Positions 26,017-36,268 of a DNA stretch of 64,000 bases are shown here, piece after piece. Position 1 is the first letter of the stretch; the number at the start of each line of letters is the position of its first letter. The notes under the pieces were generated by a model. That model did no database searches. It was not told the origin of the DNA and worked only from the letters and a program-made list of their open reading frames with translations. Origin of the DNA: Cetobacterium sp050033475 (GTDB taxonomy: Bacteria > Fusobacteriota > Fusobacteriia > Fusobacteriales > Fusobacteriaceae). A program made the translations under genes and the position numbers. The stretch lies in assembly GCF_050033475.1 (NCBI RefSeq), contig NZ_CP188319.1, positions 1,240,001 to 1,304,000 on the forward strand, read 5' to 3'.

Positions 26017-27198
26017 ATGAAATTAAATTATAAAACTATAAGTATATTAGGATTTGTAAGTGGAGTAATTTTTTTTATGCCATATTATTTCAAATATTTA
26101 TTTATAAATTTTCCTAATAATTATATCTCTGGATTGGAATTAGAAAGAATTTATTTTATTTATGGAATAGCAACTATTTTATTTTATTTACCAGGTGGAT
26201 ATTTAGCAGATCGCTATTCTTGTAAAAAATTAATAGAGTACTCTTCTTTAATTTCAGGGGTATTTGGGATTATATCTTTATTTGATATAGGATATCTAAA
26301 TTTAATGATAGTATTTATAATATTTGCTATTAGTAATATTTTACTATTTTGGAGTGCATCAATAAAATATGTTTTAAATTTAGGAGATAAATATGAAAGT
26401 GGTAGAATTTTAGGAATTTATGAGGGATTTAAAGGGGTATCTGGTTTAGTATTTATATGTCTTTACTTTATATTTTATTTTAAAGGATTTATAAGTATAA
26501 AAACCATTGTATTTATATATTCATTAATTAATATATTTCTTTATTTTTATATAAAAAAAGAAGTTGAAAAAGACTCGATATTTCAAGATAAAACTCAACT
26601 TTTGATTTATTTAAAAAATAAAAAAATTTGGATTATAGGAGGAATAATTTTTTTAAATTATACTTTATATATCAATATGATGTATATGAATAATTATTTA
26701 TCTTATTTTTATCAAATGACTGATAATCAACTAATAATTTATTCTTGTATGAGAATTTACATATTAAAAATAATTTTAGGTCCTTTAAGCGGATATTTTA
26801 TGGATAAATTGGGTTCAGCTTTGAAATTGTTTTTTATAACATTTTTCATATATATATTTGTTGAAATAATATATATTTCTACACCAAGTAATTATGAGTT
26901 AAAGAATTTTATTCTAGTAAATTTGGGAATAATAACAGGACTTTCTACCATATTTAATACAATATTTTTTGGATTAATTTCGGAATTTAATTTTAAAGTT
27001 ACAGGAAAAATAATAGGATTAGTTTCTACAATTGGATTTTTACCAGGTATTTTCTATACTAAAATAACTGAAATTTTAAATAAAAGTTATGCAATGGAAA
27101 TATATAAATATTTTTTCCTATTAAATATATCAGTATCTTTCCTAGGATTAATAATTGTATATTTTGCATATAAAATAAAAAATGTAGAAAATAAATAA
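26017..27198 (+). CDS. MFS transporter
   Basis: 393 residues with about twelve membrane helices. The loop motif GGYLADRYSCKKLIEYS between helices 2 and 3 and the matching GPLSGYFMDKLGSALKL in the second half are typical of the major facilitator superfamily. It starts eight bases after the LytTR gene, with TAGGAGA upstream. Substrate unknown. Probably cotranscribed with the sensor and LytTR genes and possibly their regulatory target. Confidence 0.85.
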   Translation: MKLNYKTISILGFVSGVIFFMPYYFKYLFINFPNNYISGLELERIYFIYGIATILFYLPGGYLADRYSCKKLIEYSSLISGVFGIISLFDIGYLNLMIVFIIFAISNILLFWSASIKYVLNLGDKYESGRILGIYEGFKGVSGLVFICLYFIFYFKGFISIKTIVFIYSLINIFLYFYIKKEVEKDSIFQDKTQLLIYLKNKKIWIIGGIIFLNYTLYINMMYMNNYLSYFYQMTDNQLIIYSCMRIYILKIILGPLSGYFMDKLGSALKLFFITFFIYIFVEIIYISTPSNYELKNFILVNLGIITGLSTIFNTIFFGLISEFNFKVTGKIIGLVSTIGFLPGIFYTKITEILNKSYAMEIYKYFFLLNISVSFLGLIIVYFAYKIKNVENK

Positions 27199-27248
27199 TG
27201 GGGTATACTAAAAATAGAGATAATCTAAAATGTTAAAGGAGGAATGTC

Positions 27249-29024
27249 ATGACTGCCAATGAAAAAATTTATAAGATTCGTGAACTTATGAAGAAAAACT
27301 CCATAGGTGCAATAATTATTCCAAGTGGAGATCCTCATATGAGTGAATATATCCCAGAATTTTGGAAAACAAGAAGATATGTTTCTGGATTTACTGGTTC
27401 AGCTGGAACTTTGGTTATTTTAGAAAATGAAAGTGGACTATGGACCGACGGAAGATATTATTCTCAATGTGAAAAGGAATTAAATGGAAGTGAAATTAAA
27501 TTGTTTAAGGCAATGGAAAAAGATTGTCCAACCTATGGAGAATATCTAGGAAAAAAATTACCAGAAAATGGAAGAGTTGGAATTAATGGAAAAATATTTT
27601 CTATTGAACTTGTGGAAAAATTAAAAAAAGAGTTTCAAGAAAAAAATTTAACCTTGGTAGAAAATATTGACTATGGAAATGATATTTGGCATGAAAGACC
27701 AGAGGAAAAAATAAATGAAATTTTTGTTTTAGAAGAAAAATTCACTGGAAAATCATCTAGGGAAAAAATTAAAAAATTAAGAGAAGAATTGGAAAAAAAG
27801 AAATTAGATTCTATAGTTTTAGGGAAATTGGATAATATAGCGTGGTTATTTAATATTCGTGGAAGAGATGTTCCAAATAATCCTGTGGTGATATCCTATG
27901 GATATGTAGATGGAGAGAAATCTATTTTATTTGTTGATAAGAGAAAGGTTTCTAGTGAAGTTCAAGAGGAATTGGCAGACAATGGAATTCAATTGAAATC
28001 CTATGAAAATATATTTGAATATTGTAAGGGAATTTCTGGAAATGTAAGCTGTGATAAGAAAGAAATAAATTATTCATTATATAAAGTTTTAGAAGAAAAT
28101 AAAAATATTGCAATATCCTTTGAAGAAAATCCAATTGTTCTTATGAAGGCTTGTAAAAATCCTGTGGAAATTAGAAATATAGAGAAGGCTTATTTAAAGG
28201 ATGCCTGTGCTCAAAGTGAATTTTATGGTTGGCTAGATGAGAAAATGGAAAATAATTCTTCTGTGACAGAATATGATTGTGTGGAAAAACTTAAATATTT
28301 TAGAAGTAAACAGGAAAATTATTTTGAAGAAAGTTTCAATGGAATTTTAGCCTATGGACCCAATGCAGCTATGATGCATTATTCTCCTAAGAAAAATAAT
28401 TCTGCTCTGTTGGAGAAAAGAAAATTTTTATTAAATGATAGTGGCGGACAATACTTTGAAGGAACTACAGATACAACTAGAACCTATGCTCTTGGAAAAA
28501 CTTCTGAGGAGGAAAAACATGATTATACTTTAGTATTAAAAGGTGTGATTTCACTTTCGCAAGTTGTATTCAAGGAAGGAACTTCAGCGGGAGAATTAGA
28601 TATATTATGTAGACAATTTTTCTGGAATGAAGGATTGGATTACAGATGTGGAACAGGACACGGTATTGGATTTATGTTAAATGTTCATGAAAATCCACCA
28701 AGCTTTAAAGATAAAATTACAAAGCTTATGGAGGGAATGTGTATAACAATAGAACCAGGAGTGTATAAGGAGAATAGTCACGGGATTAGAATTGAGAATA
28801 CAGTAGTTGTCACTGAGGCTATGGAAACAGAATATGGAAAGTTCTTTAAATTCAAGAACTTCACACTATTACCAATAGATATAGAAAGCTTAGATATAGG
28901 AATGCTGTCTAAAAATGAAATAGATTGGATAAACAATTATCATGAAATAATTTTTGAAAAGGTTTATCCAAAATTGAGTGAAACAGGCAAAAAATGGTTA
29001 AGGGAAAAGGCAAAAAAAATATAA
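27249..29024 (+). CDS. pepP: Xaa-Pro aminopeptidase, M24B family
   Basis: 591-residue cytoplasmic metallopeptidase that removes an N-terminal residue preceding proline. Two creatinase-like N-terminal domains are followed by the pita-bread domain. Metal ligands are visible in LLNDSGGQYFEGTTDTTRTY (two Asp), GTGHGIGFMLNVHE (His), ITIEPGVYKEN (Glu) and RIENTVVV (Glu). Length matches the long APP-type form found in fusobacteria and eukaryotes. AGGAGGAATGTC leads into the ATG. Confidence 0.93.
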   Translation: MTANEKIYKIRELMKKNSIGAIIIPSGDPHMSEYIPEFWKTRRYVSGFTGSAGTLVILENESGLWTDGRYYSQCEKELNGSEIKLFKAMEKDCPTYGEYLGKKLPENGRVGINGKIFSIELVEKLKKEFQEKNLTLVENIDYGNDIWHERPEEKINEIFVLEEKFTGKSSREKIKKLREELEKKKLDSIVLGKLDNIAWLFNIRGRDVPNNPVVISYGYVDGEKSILFVDKRKVSSEVQEELADNGIQLKSYENIFEYCKGISGNVSCDKKEINYSLYKVLEENKNIAISFEENPIVLMKACKNPVEIRNIEKAYLKDACAQSEFYGWLDEKMENNSSVTEYDCVEKLKYFRSKQENYFEESFNGILAYGPNAAMMHYSPKKNNSALLEKRKFLLNDSGGQYFEGTTDTTRTYALGKTSEEEKHDYTLVLKGVISLSQVVFKEGTSAGELDILCRQFFWNEGLDYRCGTGHGIGFMLNVHENPPSFKDKITKLMEGMCITIEPGVYKENSHGIRIENTVVVTEAMETEYGKFFKFKNFTLLPIDIESLDIGMLSKNEIDWINNYHEIIFEKVYPKLSETGKKWLREKAKKI

Positions 29025-29028
29025 AAAA

Positions 29029-29078
29029 AATTATTAGAGGTATGAATGTTTAAAAATCATATCTCTAATTTTTTTTCT
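29029..29078 (+). terminator. Terminator after the Xaa-Pro aminopeptidase
   Basis: Long imperfect hairpin: AATTATTAGAGGTATGA pairs with TCATATCTCTAATT, followed by a T run. Confidence 0.7.
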
Positions 29079-29180
29079 GTACAAAAAAGGAAAAATAAAG
29101 ATTGTAAAGAAGAATAGATAGACATTAATTTTAAAATGTGTTAACTTGTATATTATTAAGCGGAATTTAGGAGGAACTTT

Positions 29181-30149
29181 ATGGCTTTTTTAACTGCTAT
29201 TCAAAGCATTATCATCATTATTTTTATCATCGGTTTGGGTTATACATTAAAGCGTCTAAATTGGTTTGACGACAAATTCGGTAAGGGATTGTCAAAAATG
29301 GTAATTAAAGTTGCTTTACCATGTGCAATTTTCCTTTCAGTATTAAAACATTTAAAAAGAAATGAACTTCTAAGCTTATCTGACAACTTAATCTTTCCAG
29401 CAGTAACTGTAATAATAGCCTATATTATTGCGTATATTCTTGTAAAGATTTTAAAAATTGAACCTGGACGTAGAGGTATATTCATGAACGCAATTGCCAA
29501 TACCAACGTAGTTTCAATTGGATTACCATTAAATATGGCAATATTTGGAGCAGACAGCATGCCATACTTCTTAATTTGTTATATTGTAAATACTTTATCA
29601 ACTTGGGTATTTGGAGTTTATTTAATAAACAACGACGATCCTACTAAAATAGGACAAGAAAAAGTAAGTCAAGGAATTAACTGGAAAAAATTAATACCAG
29701 CACCAATGATTGGTTTAATCATCGGAATTGTGTTCTTATTATTGGATATTCCAGTGCCTCATGTGGCAATGTCAATATTATCTTATTTAGGTGGATTAGT
29801 AGTACCATTGAGTTTAATCTATGTTGGAACTATACTTGCAACAGCTGGATTGGGAAGTATTAAATTTGATAGAGATACTATTGTAGCTTTAATTGGACGT
29901 TTTATAATAGTGCCAATAATTATGATTCTTGTAATAGTTATAAGTGAAAAAGTTTTAGGAATAGATATGTTACCTGTATTGAAAGGAACATTGGTTGTAC
30001 AATCAGGAGTACCAATGCTAGCAGTTCTACCAATACTAGCAACAGAAGCTAACGGAGACGTTAAGTATGCAACAAATGTTTTAGTATCAAGTACAGTTTT
30101 ATTTATAGTTGTAATTCCAGTTCTAATGGAAGTTTTACAATATATTTAG
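29181..30149 (+). CDS. AEC family transporter (auxin efflux carrier / malate permease type)
   Basis: 322-residue inner-membrane protein with about ten hydrophobic helices in two halves. Family features are the N-terminal helix with IGLGYTLKRLNWFDDKFGKG, the conserved NTNVVSIGLPLNMAIFG and the C-terminal QSGVPMLAVLPILAT. Relatives carry organic acids such as malate or malonate. Ribosome site AGGAGG. Apparently monocistronic. Substrate not determined. Confidence 0.9.
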   Translation: MAFLTAIQSIIIIIFIIGLGYTLKRLNWFDDKFGKGLSKMVIKVALPCAIFLSVLKHLKRNELLSLSDNLIFPAVTVIIAYIIAYILVKILKIEPGRRGIFMNAIANTNVVSIGLPLNMAIFGADSMPYFLICYIVNTLSTWVFGVYLINNDDPTKIGQEKVSQGINWKKLIPAPMIGLIIGIVFLLLDIPVPHVAMSILSYLGGLVVPLSLIYVGTILATAGLGSIKFDRDTIVALIGRFIIVPIIMILVIVISEKVLGIDMLPVLKGTLVVQSGVPMLAVLPILATEANGDVKYATNVLVSSTVLFIVVIPVLMEVLQYI

Positions 30150-30174
30150 AGAATAATAAAGATTAAATAAGTAG

Positions 30175-30212
30175 AAGCTCCCTTCATTGAAAAATGGAGG
30201 GAGCTTTTTTTT
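30175..30212 (+). terminator. Intrinsic terminator after the AEC transporter
   Basis: Arms AAGCTCCCTTCATT and AATGGAGGGAGCTT around GAAA, followed by nine T. It also abuts the end of the convergent small gene. Confidence 0.92.
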
Positions 30213-30517
30213 TAGAACTTTTCTTTATAAAGAACCTTAGAATTTATTTCATAATAAACAGCAATTTTACCAGTTATATCTCTGTCTTTTCTAATTTTTT
30301 CAGCTAGATCTTTTCCTAACTTTTTAAAAGTATTATAACTTATTCCCTTTGTACTTGTCAGTGTAGCATCAATACCTTTTGAATAAGCATCTACAGTTAA
30401 GGATGAAATTTTTAAGGATTTATACTTTGCGATAATTTCTTTTTCCACTGTAGCATCAGAGGAAAAACTAAGTGAAGCAACAATTAAAAAAATAAAAAAT
30501 AATATAAATTTTTTCAA
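30212..30517 (-). CDS. Small exported hypothetical protein
   Basis: 101 residues with a signal peptide (FILFFIFLIVASLSFSSD) and a mature part of about 80 residues with mixed helix and strand. TTG start at 30517, supported by AGGAGGTGA nine bases upstream. It is convergent with the AEC gene and divergent from the TonB receptor. No family recognised; probably periplasmic. Confidence 0.65.
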   Translation of the reverse strand: MKKFILFFIFLIVASLSFSSDATVEKEIIAKYKSLKISSLTVDAYSKGIDATLTSTKGISYNTFKKLGKDLAEKIRKDRDITGKIAVYYEINSKVLYKEKF

Positions 30518-30711
30518 AATGAATCACCTCCTTTTATTAATATTATACTAAATTATTAAAAAAATTAAATAATTATTCATGTGTAAAATGACTCTTTTTG
30601 TAGCAAAAATTAAATACTTTGTGTTAAGTATAAGCAAATTATGTGTATTAATTATATTATGAATACAAAATAATTTGATAGACGAAATTTTTTTAAATAG
30701 AAGGAGAGAGA

Positions 30712-32946
30712 ATGAAAAGAAGAGGTCTATTTTTAGCATGTTTATTGTTTTGTGGAGTTATGAATGGGAAAGTAATTCTAGCAGATATTGATTTGGGAAG
30801 AACCGTTATTACAGATGGCAGTGGAGATATAAGGGTGGAAAATTTTTCTCCAGTGGAAAATAAAAATACCTATATAATATCTCAGGAGAAAATTCAGGAG
30901 AAAAAATATAAGAATGTTGAGGAAGTATTAAATGATGCTCCTGGGGTAGTGGTACAAAATACAGCCTTTGGACCAAGGGTTGATATGAGAGGAAGTGGAG
31001 AGAAATCTCTTAGTAGAGTAAAGGTTTTAGTAGATGGAATTTCTATAAATCCCACTGAGGAATCCATGGCAAGTTTACCTATAAATTCTATTCCAGTGGA
31101 AACAATAAGAAAGATAGAGATTATTCCAGGGGGAGGAGCAACTCTTTATGGAAGTGGAGCTGTGGGGGGAGTTGTAAATATATCTACAAACTCCAATGCT
31201 ACAAAGAATAACTTCTTCATGGATTTAAGTTATGGATCCTTCGACAATAGAGATATTGGATTTGCCGGTGGTTATAATGTAACAGATAGTTTATATGTCA
31301 ATTATGGATTTAGTTATATAAACAGTGAAGGTTATAGAGAGGATGAACAAAGGGACAGCAAAACATATTTAGGTGGATTTGATTATAAAATAAATAGTAA
31401 AAATAGAATTCGTTACCAGGGACGTAGAGGTAAGGAAACCAATGATGGAACCAATGAGGTTACAAAAAAAATTCTAGCTAAAAACAGAAGAGCACCGGGA
31501 TTAAATTTAGATGTGGATACAAATACTGAGAGTAATACCTTAGATTATGAATATAGAGCAACGGATAAATTAGTATTTGGAACGACTTTATTTAATCAGA
31601 AGCAGAAGAGAAAAATAAAAACAGAAAGTATTGATGATATTTTTATAATATTATCCTCTAGAAAATATGATGATTTAAAGGATTATTATAATTTCTATGA
31701 TGTTAAATCCTTAATGAATGCTGAGTTTAAAGAGGAAAAAGATGGAGGTAAATTTAAAACAAAACATGAATATAAAAAGGGAGAAGTAATATTTGGTTAT
31801 GATTATACAAAGGCCAATATAAAAAGAAATTCCAATGTTCAATCGGAAGTTTTAAGAAGTTATTATGATGGAGAAGGGGGATATATAACCTTAAGTCCAG
31901 GGGATAGAAAGGCTGTAACCAATCAAGTTAAAATAGATTTAACCAAGGAATCCCATGGGGTTTATGTTTTTAATAAATATGATATTACGGAAAAAGTAAA
32001 TTTAACAACAGGACTTAGGGGGGAATTTACAAAGTATAAGGGAAGTAGAATAAATGGTCCCAATGAAATGCCAATGATTTCTCCAAAGTTAAAAACAATT
32101 GAAACAGATCGTACTATGGAAAATTATGCTGGGGAATTGGGGCTAATGTATAAATACAGAGAAGGGGGAAATATCTATGGAAGATATGAGAGAGGATTTA
32201 TAACTCCATTCCCATCTCAACTTACAGATAAAGTCCATGACAAGGCTTTAAAACCGGGGCAAGAAAATGGATTTATGACTCCTCCAATTGTGAATGTGGC
32301 CTCTATATATGTGGATAACCATTTGCAACCGGAAACTACAGATACCTTTGAACTTGGAATTAGAGATTATATATATAATTCCTATGTAAGTCTTGCAACC
32401 TTTGTGACAGATACCGATGATGAAATAGTTTTAATTCAATCGGGGGTTACTAATCCAGCAATAAAAAGATGGCAATATAAAAATATAGGTAAAACAAGAA
32501 GAATGGGAGTAGAAGCTGAGGCTGAACAAAGTTTAGGTAAATTTACATTTAATCAATCAATTACATATATTGATGCCACAACCTTAAAAGGAAATGAATC
32601 TGCTCAAATTAAAAAGGGAGATAAGGTACCTTTAGTTCCAAAAATTAAATTAACTTTAGGAACCAAATATGCACTAACTGAAAATCTATCTCTTTCAGGG
32701 GGATATACCTATGTAAGTAGTAAGGAAGCTAGAGAGATGACAGAGGAGGATAAGAGTTTCAGTTATAAAATCGGTGGATATGGAGTATTTGATGTGGGAG
32801 TAACTTATAAATTTGATGAATATTCCTCTTTAAAGGCTGGAATAAAAAATCTAACTTCTACTAAATATAATTTAAGAGAGACAAGTATTGAAGCAGTTCC
32901 TGCACCGGAAAGAAATTATTATTTGGGATTAAATGTTAAGTTTTAA
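30712..32946 (+). CDS. TonB-dependent outer-membrane receptor
   Basis: 744-residue receptor. Signal peptide, then a plug domain with YIISQEKIQEKKYKNVEEVL, DAPGVVVQNTAFGPRVDMRG, KVLVDGISINP and IEIIPGGGATLYGSGAVGG, followed by a beta-barrel and a terminal aromatic strand (YYLGLNVKF). These take up iron-siderophore, heme, cobalamin or other large ligands using TonB energy. The 170 bases upstream contain an inverted repeat ATACTT-6-AAGTAT at 30614-30631 but no convincing Fur box. The next gene, an autotransporter, begins 18 bases later. Confidence 0.93.
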   Translation: MKRRGLFLACLLFCGVMNGKVILADIDLGRTVITDGSGDIRVENFSPVENKNTYIISQEKIQEKKYKNVEEVLNDAPGVVVQNTAFGPRVDMRGSGEKSLSRVKVLVDGISINPTEESMASLPINSIPVETIRKIEIIPGGGATLYGSGAVGGVVNISTNSNATKNNFFMDLSYGSFDNRDIGFAGGYNVTDSLYVNYGFSYINSEGYREDEQRDSKTYLGGFDYKINSKNRIRYQGRRGKETNDGTNEVTKKILAKNRRAPGLNLDVDTNTESNTLDYEYRATDKLVFGTTLFNQKQKRKIKTESIDDIFIILSSRKYDDLKDYYNFYDVKSLMNAEFKEEKDGGKFKTKHEYKKGEVIFGYDYTKANIKRNSNVQSEVLRSYYDGEGGYITLSPGDRKAVTNQVKIDLTKESHGVYVFNKYDITEKVNLTTGLRGEFTKYKGSRINGPNEMPMISPKLKTIETDRTMENYAGELGLMYKYREGGNIYGRYERGFITPFPSQLTDKVHDKALKPGQENGFMTPPIVNVASIYVDNHLQPETTDTFELGIRDYIYNSYVSLATFVTDTDDEIVLIQSGVTNPAIKRWQYKNIGKTRRMGVEAEAEQSLGKFTFNQSITYIDATTLKGNESAQIKKGDKVPLVPKIKLTLGTKYALTENLSLSGGYTYVSSKEAREMTEEDKSFSYKIGGYGVFDVGVTYKFDEYSSLKAGIKNLTSTKYNLRETSIEAVPAPERNYYLGLNVKF

Positions 32947-32964
32947 TTTTGGAGGGGAAATAAA

Positions 32965-35900
32965 ATGAAAAGAGAAAAATTGTTATTATTAACAGTGTTA
33001 ATACTGGGAAATAAATTATCTGGGAAGGAATTGCCAATCAAAACAATTCCAGAGGAAAGAATAGAAAAGTCAGCATATGAGGATGTGCTAAGAGTTGTAA
33101 ATAAGTCCATTGAACCCTTTGGACCAAAATCAGAGGTGGATTTTGTGCCTGTTGCTAGGGTTACAAGTAATGAAAAGGACACAGAGGAATATGGAAAACA
33201 GGGATATTATAGAAGTACAGGTTATCAAAAAGCTTCTGATTTAGTAGAGGGTGGCTATGGGAACCTAGATGAAAATTTAAAAAAAGAATTGCCAACTGTT
33301 GGGGTTGGAGATACAAAAAGATTTTATTTTGGAAATGGAAATAGAGTTAAAAATATAATTTTTCAAAGGGAAAATGAATTTAAGGAAAATATAAAGAAAA
33401 ATAGAGAGAAAGGAAATGAAAAATATTTCCTAGGGGGAATTTATAAAAAAATAAATAATAATGTCAATCAATTGGGAATTACAATGGATGAATATTATAA
33501 GGAGTTAGATGAAAAACCAAGGGGAGAAGTTTTAAAGTTTCTTCAGAAAAAATTAAAGGAAAAAAATAATATAGATACGGTTATAAGGGGAAATGATCTA
33601 TATACTGTGAATGGAAGTGAACATTGGAAAGTTCTTTGGGATATGGAGGCAATAAGACATAGGGTGAGTCAATATAGAGATCCAGAGGAAACAGTCTATA
33701 CTCAGATATATACATATATTCCTTCTAAAGGTTCAGGAAAAAATATAGGAGATATGGAGTATACCAAGGATGGAGATATTCTTGTGGAGGATACAAATAA
33801 AATAAAAGAAGATATAAGATTGGATACTGGGGCACTTAATGGAAGTTATAGCCAGGATGGAAATGGAAAAAATATCCATGAAATTATTGAAAAGGCCAAG
33901 GATAAGGATCCAGATAAATTATCCTATTATGAGAAAATAAATCCTGTGGAAAGATATGTTATGGATAGGGAAAAGGTAAAAAATAATAAAATGACTGAGG
34001 ATGAATTTAATAATAAATGGGTAAAGCCCTTTGTAAAGGGAGGGGAATATGAAAGGGCCTTGGGAGAATATTTAAAGGAAATAACTCCTATAAAGAAAGA
34101 GCGAGAACTAAATACTAAAAGAGAAATTGAAGTAAAAGAAGAGATTGCTAAATTGGAAAAAAATACAAAGATGCCAAAGGACTATTATAAAGTAGCCAAG
34201 GATTACACTTATAAGGAAATAAATGAAGATTATTTGAAAACATTAAAAAGCCCAGAGGAAGTGGAATTGGTAAAGGAATATTTTCATAAAATTAAAGAAA
34301 AAAATAATTTAAGTGATAAAGGATATGAACTTTATGAAAGAGAAGAAGCCACAGAAAAAAAACATGGGTTTTCTAAAAATATAAATGATAGAGATCCAAA
34401 TAATAGAAAATGGAGTGACAGGGTTATAAGTGAGGAGAACTTACTTAAAGAGGTTCCTACAAAGAAAGTTGAGTTTAGAGGAAAGGGTAGAATAGATGGA
34501 ATTGTAGATTTAGGTGAAGGTAAGAATGAAATAACTATCACAGAGCAATTTACAGGGAAATACGGAACAAATATTATTTTAGGACCCTATGCTCAATTGA
34601 AAAATGTTGCAAAAATAAAAGTGGGAAAAGCCATAGGGAAAAAGGATAAAGTTTCTATTTCTGGAAATCATTCATTGACTTTGGATATAGACAAAAGTGT
34701 AAAAAATAAAGAGGGGCAATTGATACAACATGCTCTTAGAAATTCCGATAGAAATATAGAATTCAGTGGAGCAAATATTTTAAATATAGATGATAGAAAT
34801 GATTTTGCTTTGGAATTGATGGCTTCTAAAATAGATGAAGATTCTGTGGTAAATATGGGTAGACCTTTGAAAACTATGGTTAGATCCCCAAAGGAAATTC
34901 CTGGAAAGGATAGATATTTGGAATCGGTAATAACAGTGGATTCTGATTCCATAGCTCATGATATTATAGATAGAGGAGAGGTTGACAGAAATGGAAATTC
35001 TTTAATAAGAGTTGTATTGAAGAATGAAATTAAAGGTCTAGATAAAATTGAAAATGAAGCTTATAAAAGTATAAAAGATGGAAAACAATTGGGAAGTTTA
35101 TGGGAAACCTTGACAGCTTCTAATAAAAGTACAACCTTTGGAGGCCTTAGAGAGGAGGAATCCTTAAAGGAATTAAAGATGTTAACAGATCAAATGACAA
35201 AACAGAATATATACTCTCACTTGAATAAAATAGTTAAGGATGAGATAGGTGTTTATACAGAGGTGCCATTTGGTTTGAAAAATTTCAGTGAAAAGAAAGA
35301 GGGAGCCTATGGAAATGGGGGATATATTTCAAATAGAAATGTAGAAAAGAATTTTAAGGGGAATACTAATACGGCCTATGGAATTTATGAAAATTCTTTT
35401 GGAGAAAAGATAAGAATTGGAGGAATTATTGGAGGGGGAACAACAAGTTTCAGTGAAATAAAATCTGATACTTTAAATATTGTGACAACGGATTCTAAAA
35501 TTAAGGGACAATCTATATATTTAGGAACATATATGAATTATTCCTATGACGAAAAGTTATCTTTTATAAATGGAATGGGTATTCAGTATGGGGAATATAA
35601 AATAGATAGAAAACTTAAAAATAATTATCAAAGTATGAAATTTAAAGGGAAATCCAATACAAATGGAGCAAATCTATATGGTGGATTTATATATAATTAT
35701 CCTTTGAAAAATGAGATGACCTTAGGATTTAAGGGAATAGTTTCCTATTCATTTATAAATCAGAATAAGATTACAGAGGACAAGGGACCTTTGGCAATGG
35801 AAGTTGCAAAGAAAAATTATAACTATTTAGATGGGGAGTTAGGATTAAATTTAAGTAAAAAATTATATGGTAAAAATACAATTAGCCAATTATCTGGTGG

Positions 35901-36141
35901 ATTGTATGGAATATATGGAATGTATGGGTATAAAAACGAGAATTTAGTGGGAAGAATAGAGGGATCAGGTAGTTCTTTCCAAATACTTGGAAAAAATAAT
36001 AAAAAAGATGCTATAAAGTTGGCTCTGAATTATGATGTGGAGAAAAATAATGGGATAACATATGGAATAGAGGGAGATTACTTAAATAATGGTCAAAGGG
36101 ATAATATAACCATAGGGGTAAAAATGGGATATAGATTCTAA
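32965..36141 (+). CDS. Type V autotransporter with atypical helical passenger
   Basis: 1058 residues. A signal peptide is followed by about 500 residues of charged, helix-rich sequence unlike the usual repeat passenger. A short beta-rich part follows (EFRGKGRIDGIVDLGEGKNE and SGNHSLTLDI), then a C-terminal autotransporter barrel of about 270 residues ending in the outer-membrane signature aromatic (VKMGYRF). Ribosome site GGAGGGG. The 18-base gap to the TonB receptor implies one operon, which is unusual for an autotransporter. Passenger function unknown; adhesin or ligand-capturing surface protein are options. Confidence 0.82.
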   Translation: MKREKLLLLTVLILGNKLSGKELPIKTIPEERIEKSAYEDVLRVVNKSIEPFGPKSEVDFVPVARVTSNEKDTEEYGKQGYYRSTGYQKASDLVEGGYGNLDENLKKELPTVGVGDTKRFYFGNGNRVKNIIFQRENEFKENIKKNREKGNEKYFLGGIYKKINNNVNQLGITMDEYYKELDEKPRGEVLKFLQKKLKEKNNIDTVIRGNDLYTVNGSEHWKVLWDMEAIRHRVSQYRDPEETVYTQIYTYIPSKGSGKNIGDMEYTKDGDILVEDTNKIKEDIRLDTGALNGSYSQDGNGKNIHEIIEKAKDKDPDKLSYYEKINPVERYVMDREKVKNNKMTEDEFNNKWVKPFVKGGEYERALGEYLKEITPIKKERELNTKREIEVKEEIAKLEKNTKMPKDYYKVAKDYTYKEINEDYLKTLKSPEEVELVKEYFHKIKEKNNLSDKGYELYEREEATEKKHGFSKNINDRDPNNRKWSDRVISEENLLKEVPTKKVEFRGKGRIDGIVDLGEGKNEITITEQFTGKYGTNIILGPYAQLKNVAKIKVGKAIGKKDKVSISGNHSLTLDIDKSVKNKEGQLIQHALRNSDRNIEFSGANILNIDDRNDFALELMASKIDEDSVVNMGRPLKTMVRSPKEIPGKDRYLESVITVDSDSIAHDIIDRGEVDRNGNSLIRVVLKNEIKGLDKIENEAYKSIKDGKQLGSLWETLTASNKSTTFGGLREEESLKELKMLTDQMTKQNIYSHLNKIVKDEIGVYTEVPFGLKNFSEKKEGAYGNGGYISNRNVEKNFKGNTNTAYGIYENSFGEKIRIGGIIGGGTTSFSEIKSDTLNIVTTDSKIKGQSIYLGTYMNYSYDEKLSFINGMGIQYGEYKIDRKLKNNYQSMKFKGKSNTNGANLYGGFIYNYPLKNEMTLGFKGIVSYSFINQNKITEDKGPLAMEVAKKNYNYLDGELGLNLSKKLYGKNTISQLSGGLYGIYGMYGYKNENLVGRIEGSGSSFQILGKNNKKDAIKLALNYDVEKNNGITYGIEGDYLNNGQRDNITIGVKMGYRF

Positions 36142-36147
36142 TGGAGG

Positions 36148-36176
36148 AGAGGTTGAAGAAATTCAGCCTCTTTTTT
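36148..36176 (+). terminator. Terminator after the autotransporter
   Basis: AGAGGTTGAA pairs with TTCAGCCTCT around GAAA, followed by T. Confidence 0.82.
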
Positions 36177-36193
36177 GTCTTTTAATCTATGGA

Positions 36194-36249
36194 AAATATT
36201 AAGAGTAAGCTGACAAATATTAAGAGTGAAACTGACAAATATTAAGAGT
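36194..36249 (+). repeat. Three tandem copies of a 13-base motif (possible IS end remnant)
   Basis: AAATATTAAGAGT occurs at 36194, 36215 and 36237, spaced 21-22 bases, with TGAC directly before the last two. Regular spacing of two helical turns suggests protein binding. IS21-family ends carry similar multiple repeats next to TGTCA, so this may be a relic end. No transposase is left nearby. Confidence 0.5.
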
Positions 36250-36268
36250 ATACTTAGTTTATATGACT

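Noticed and set aside
30540..30711. Fur box upstream of the TonB receptor
   Set aside because: AT-rich stretches such as AAATAATTATT are present but none has convincing symmetry; only a short ATACTT/AAGTAT repeat stands out.
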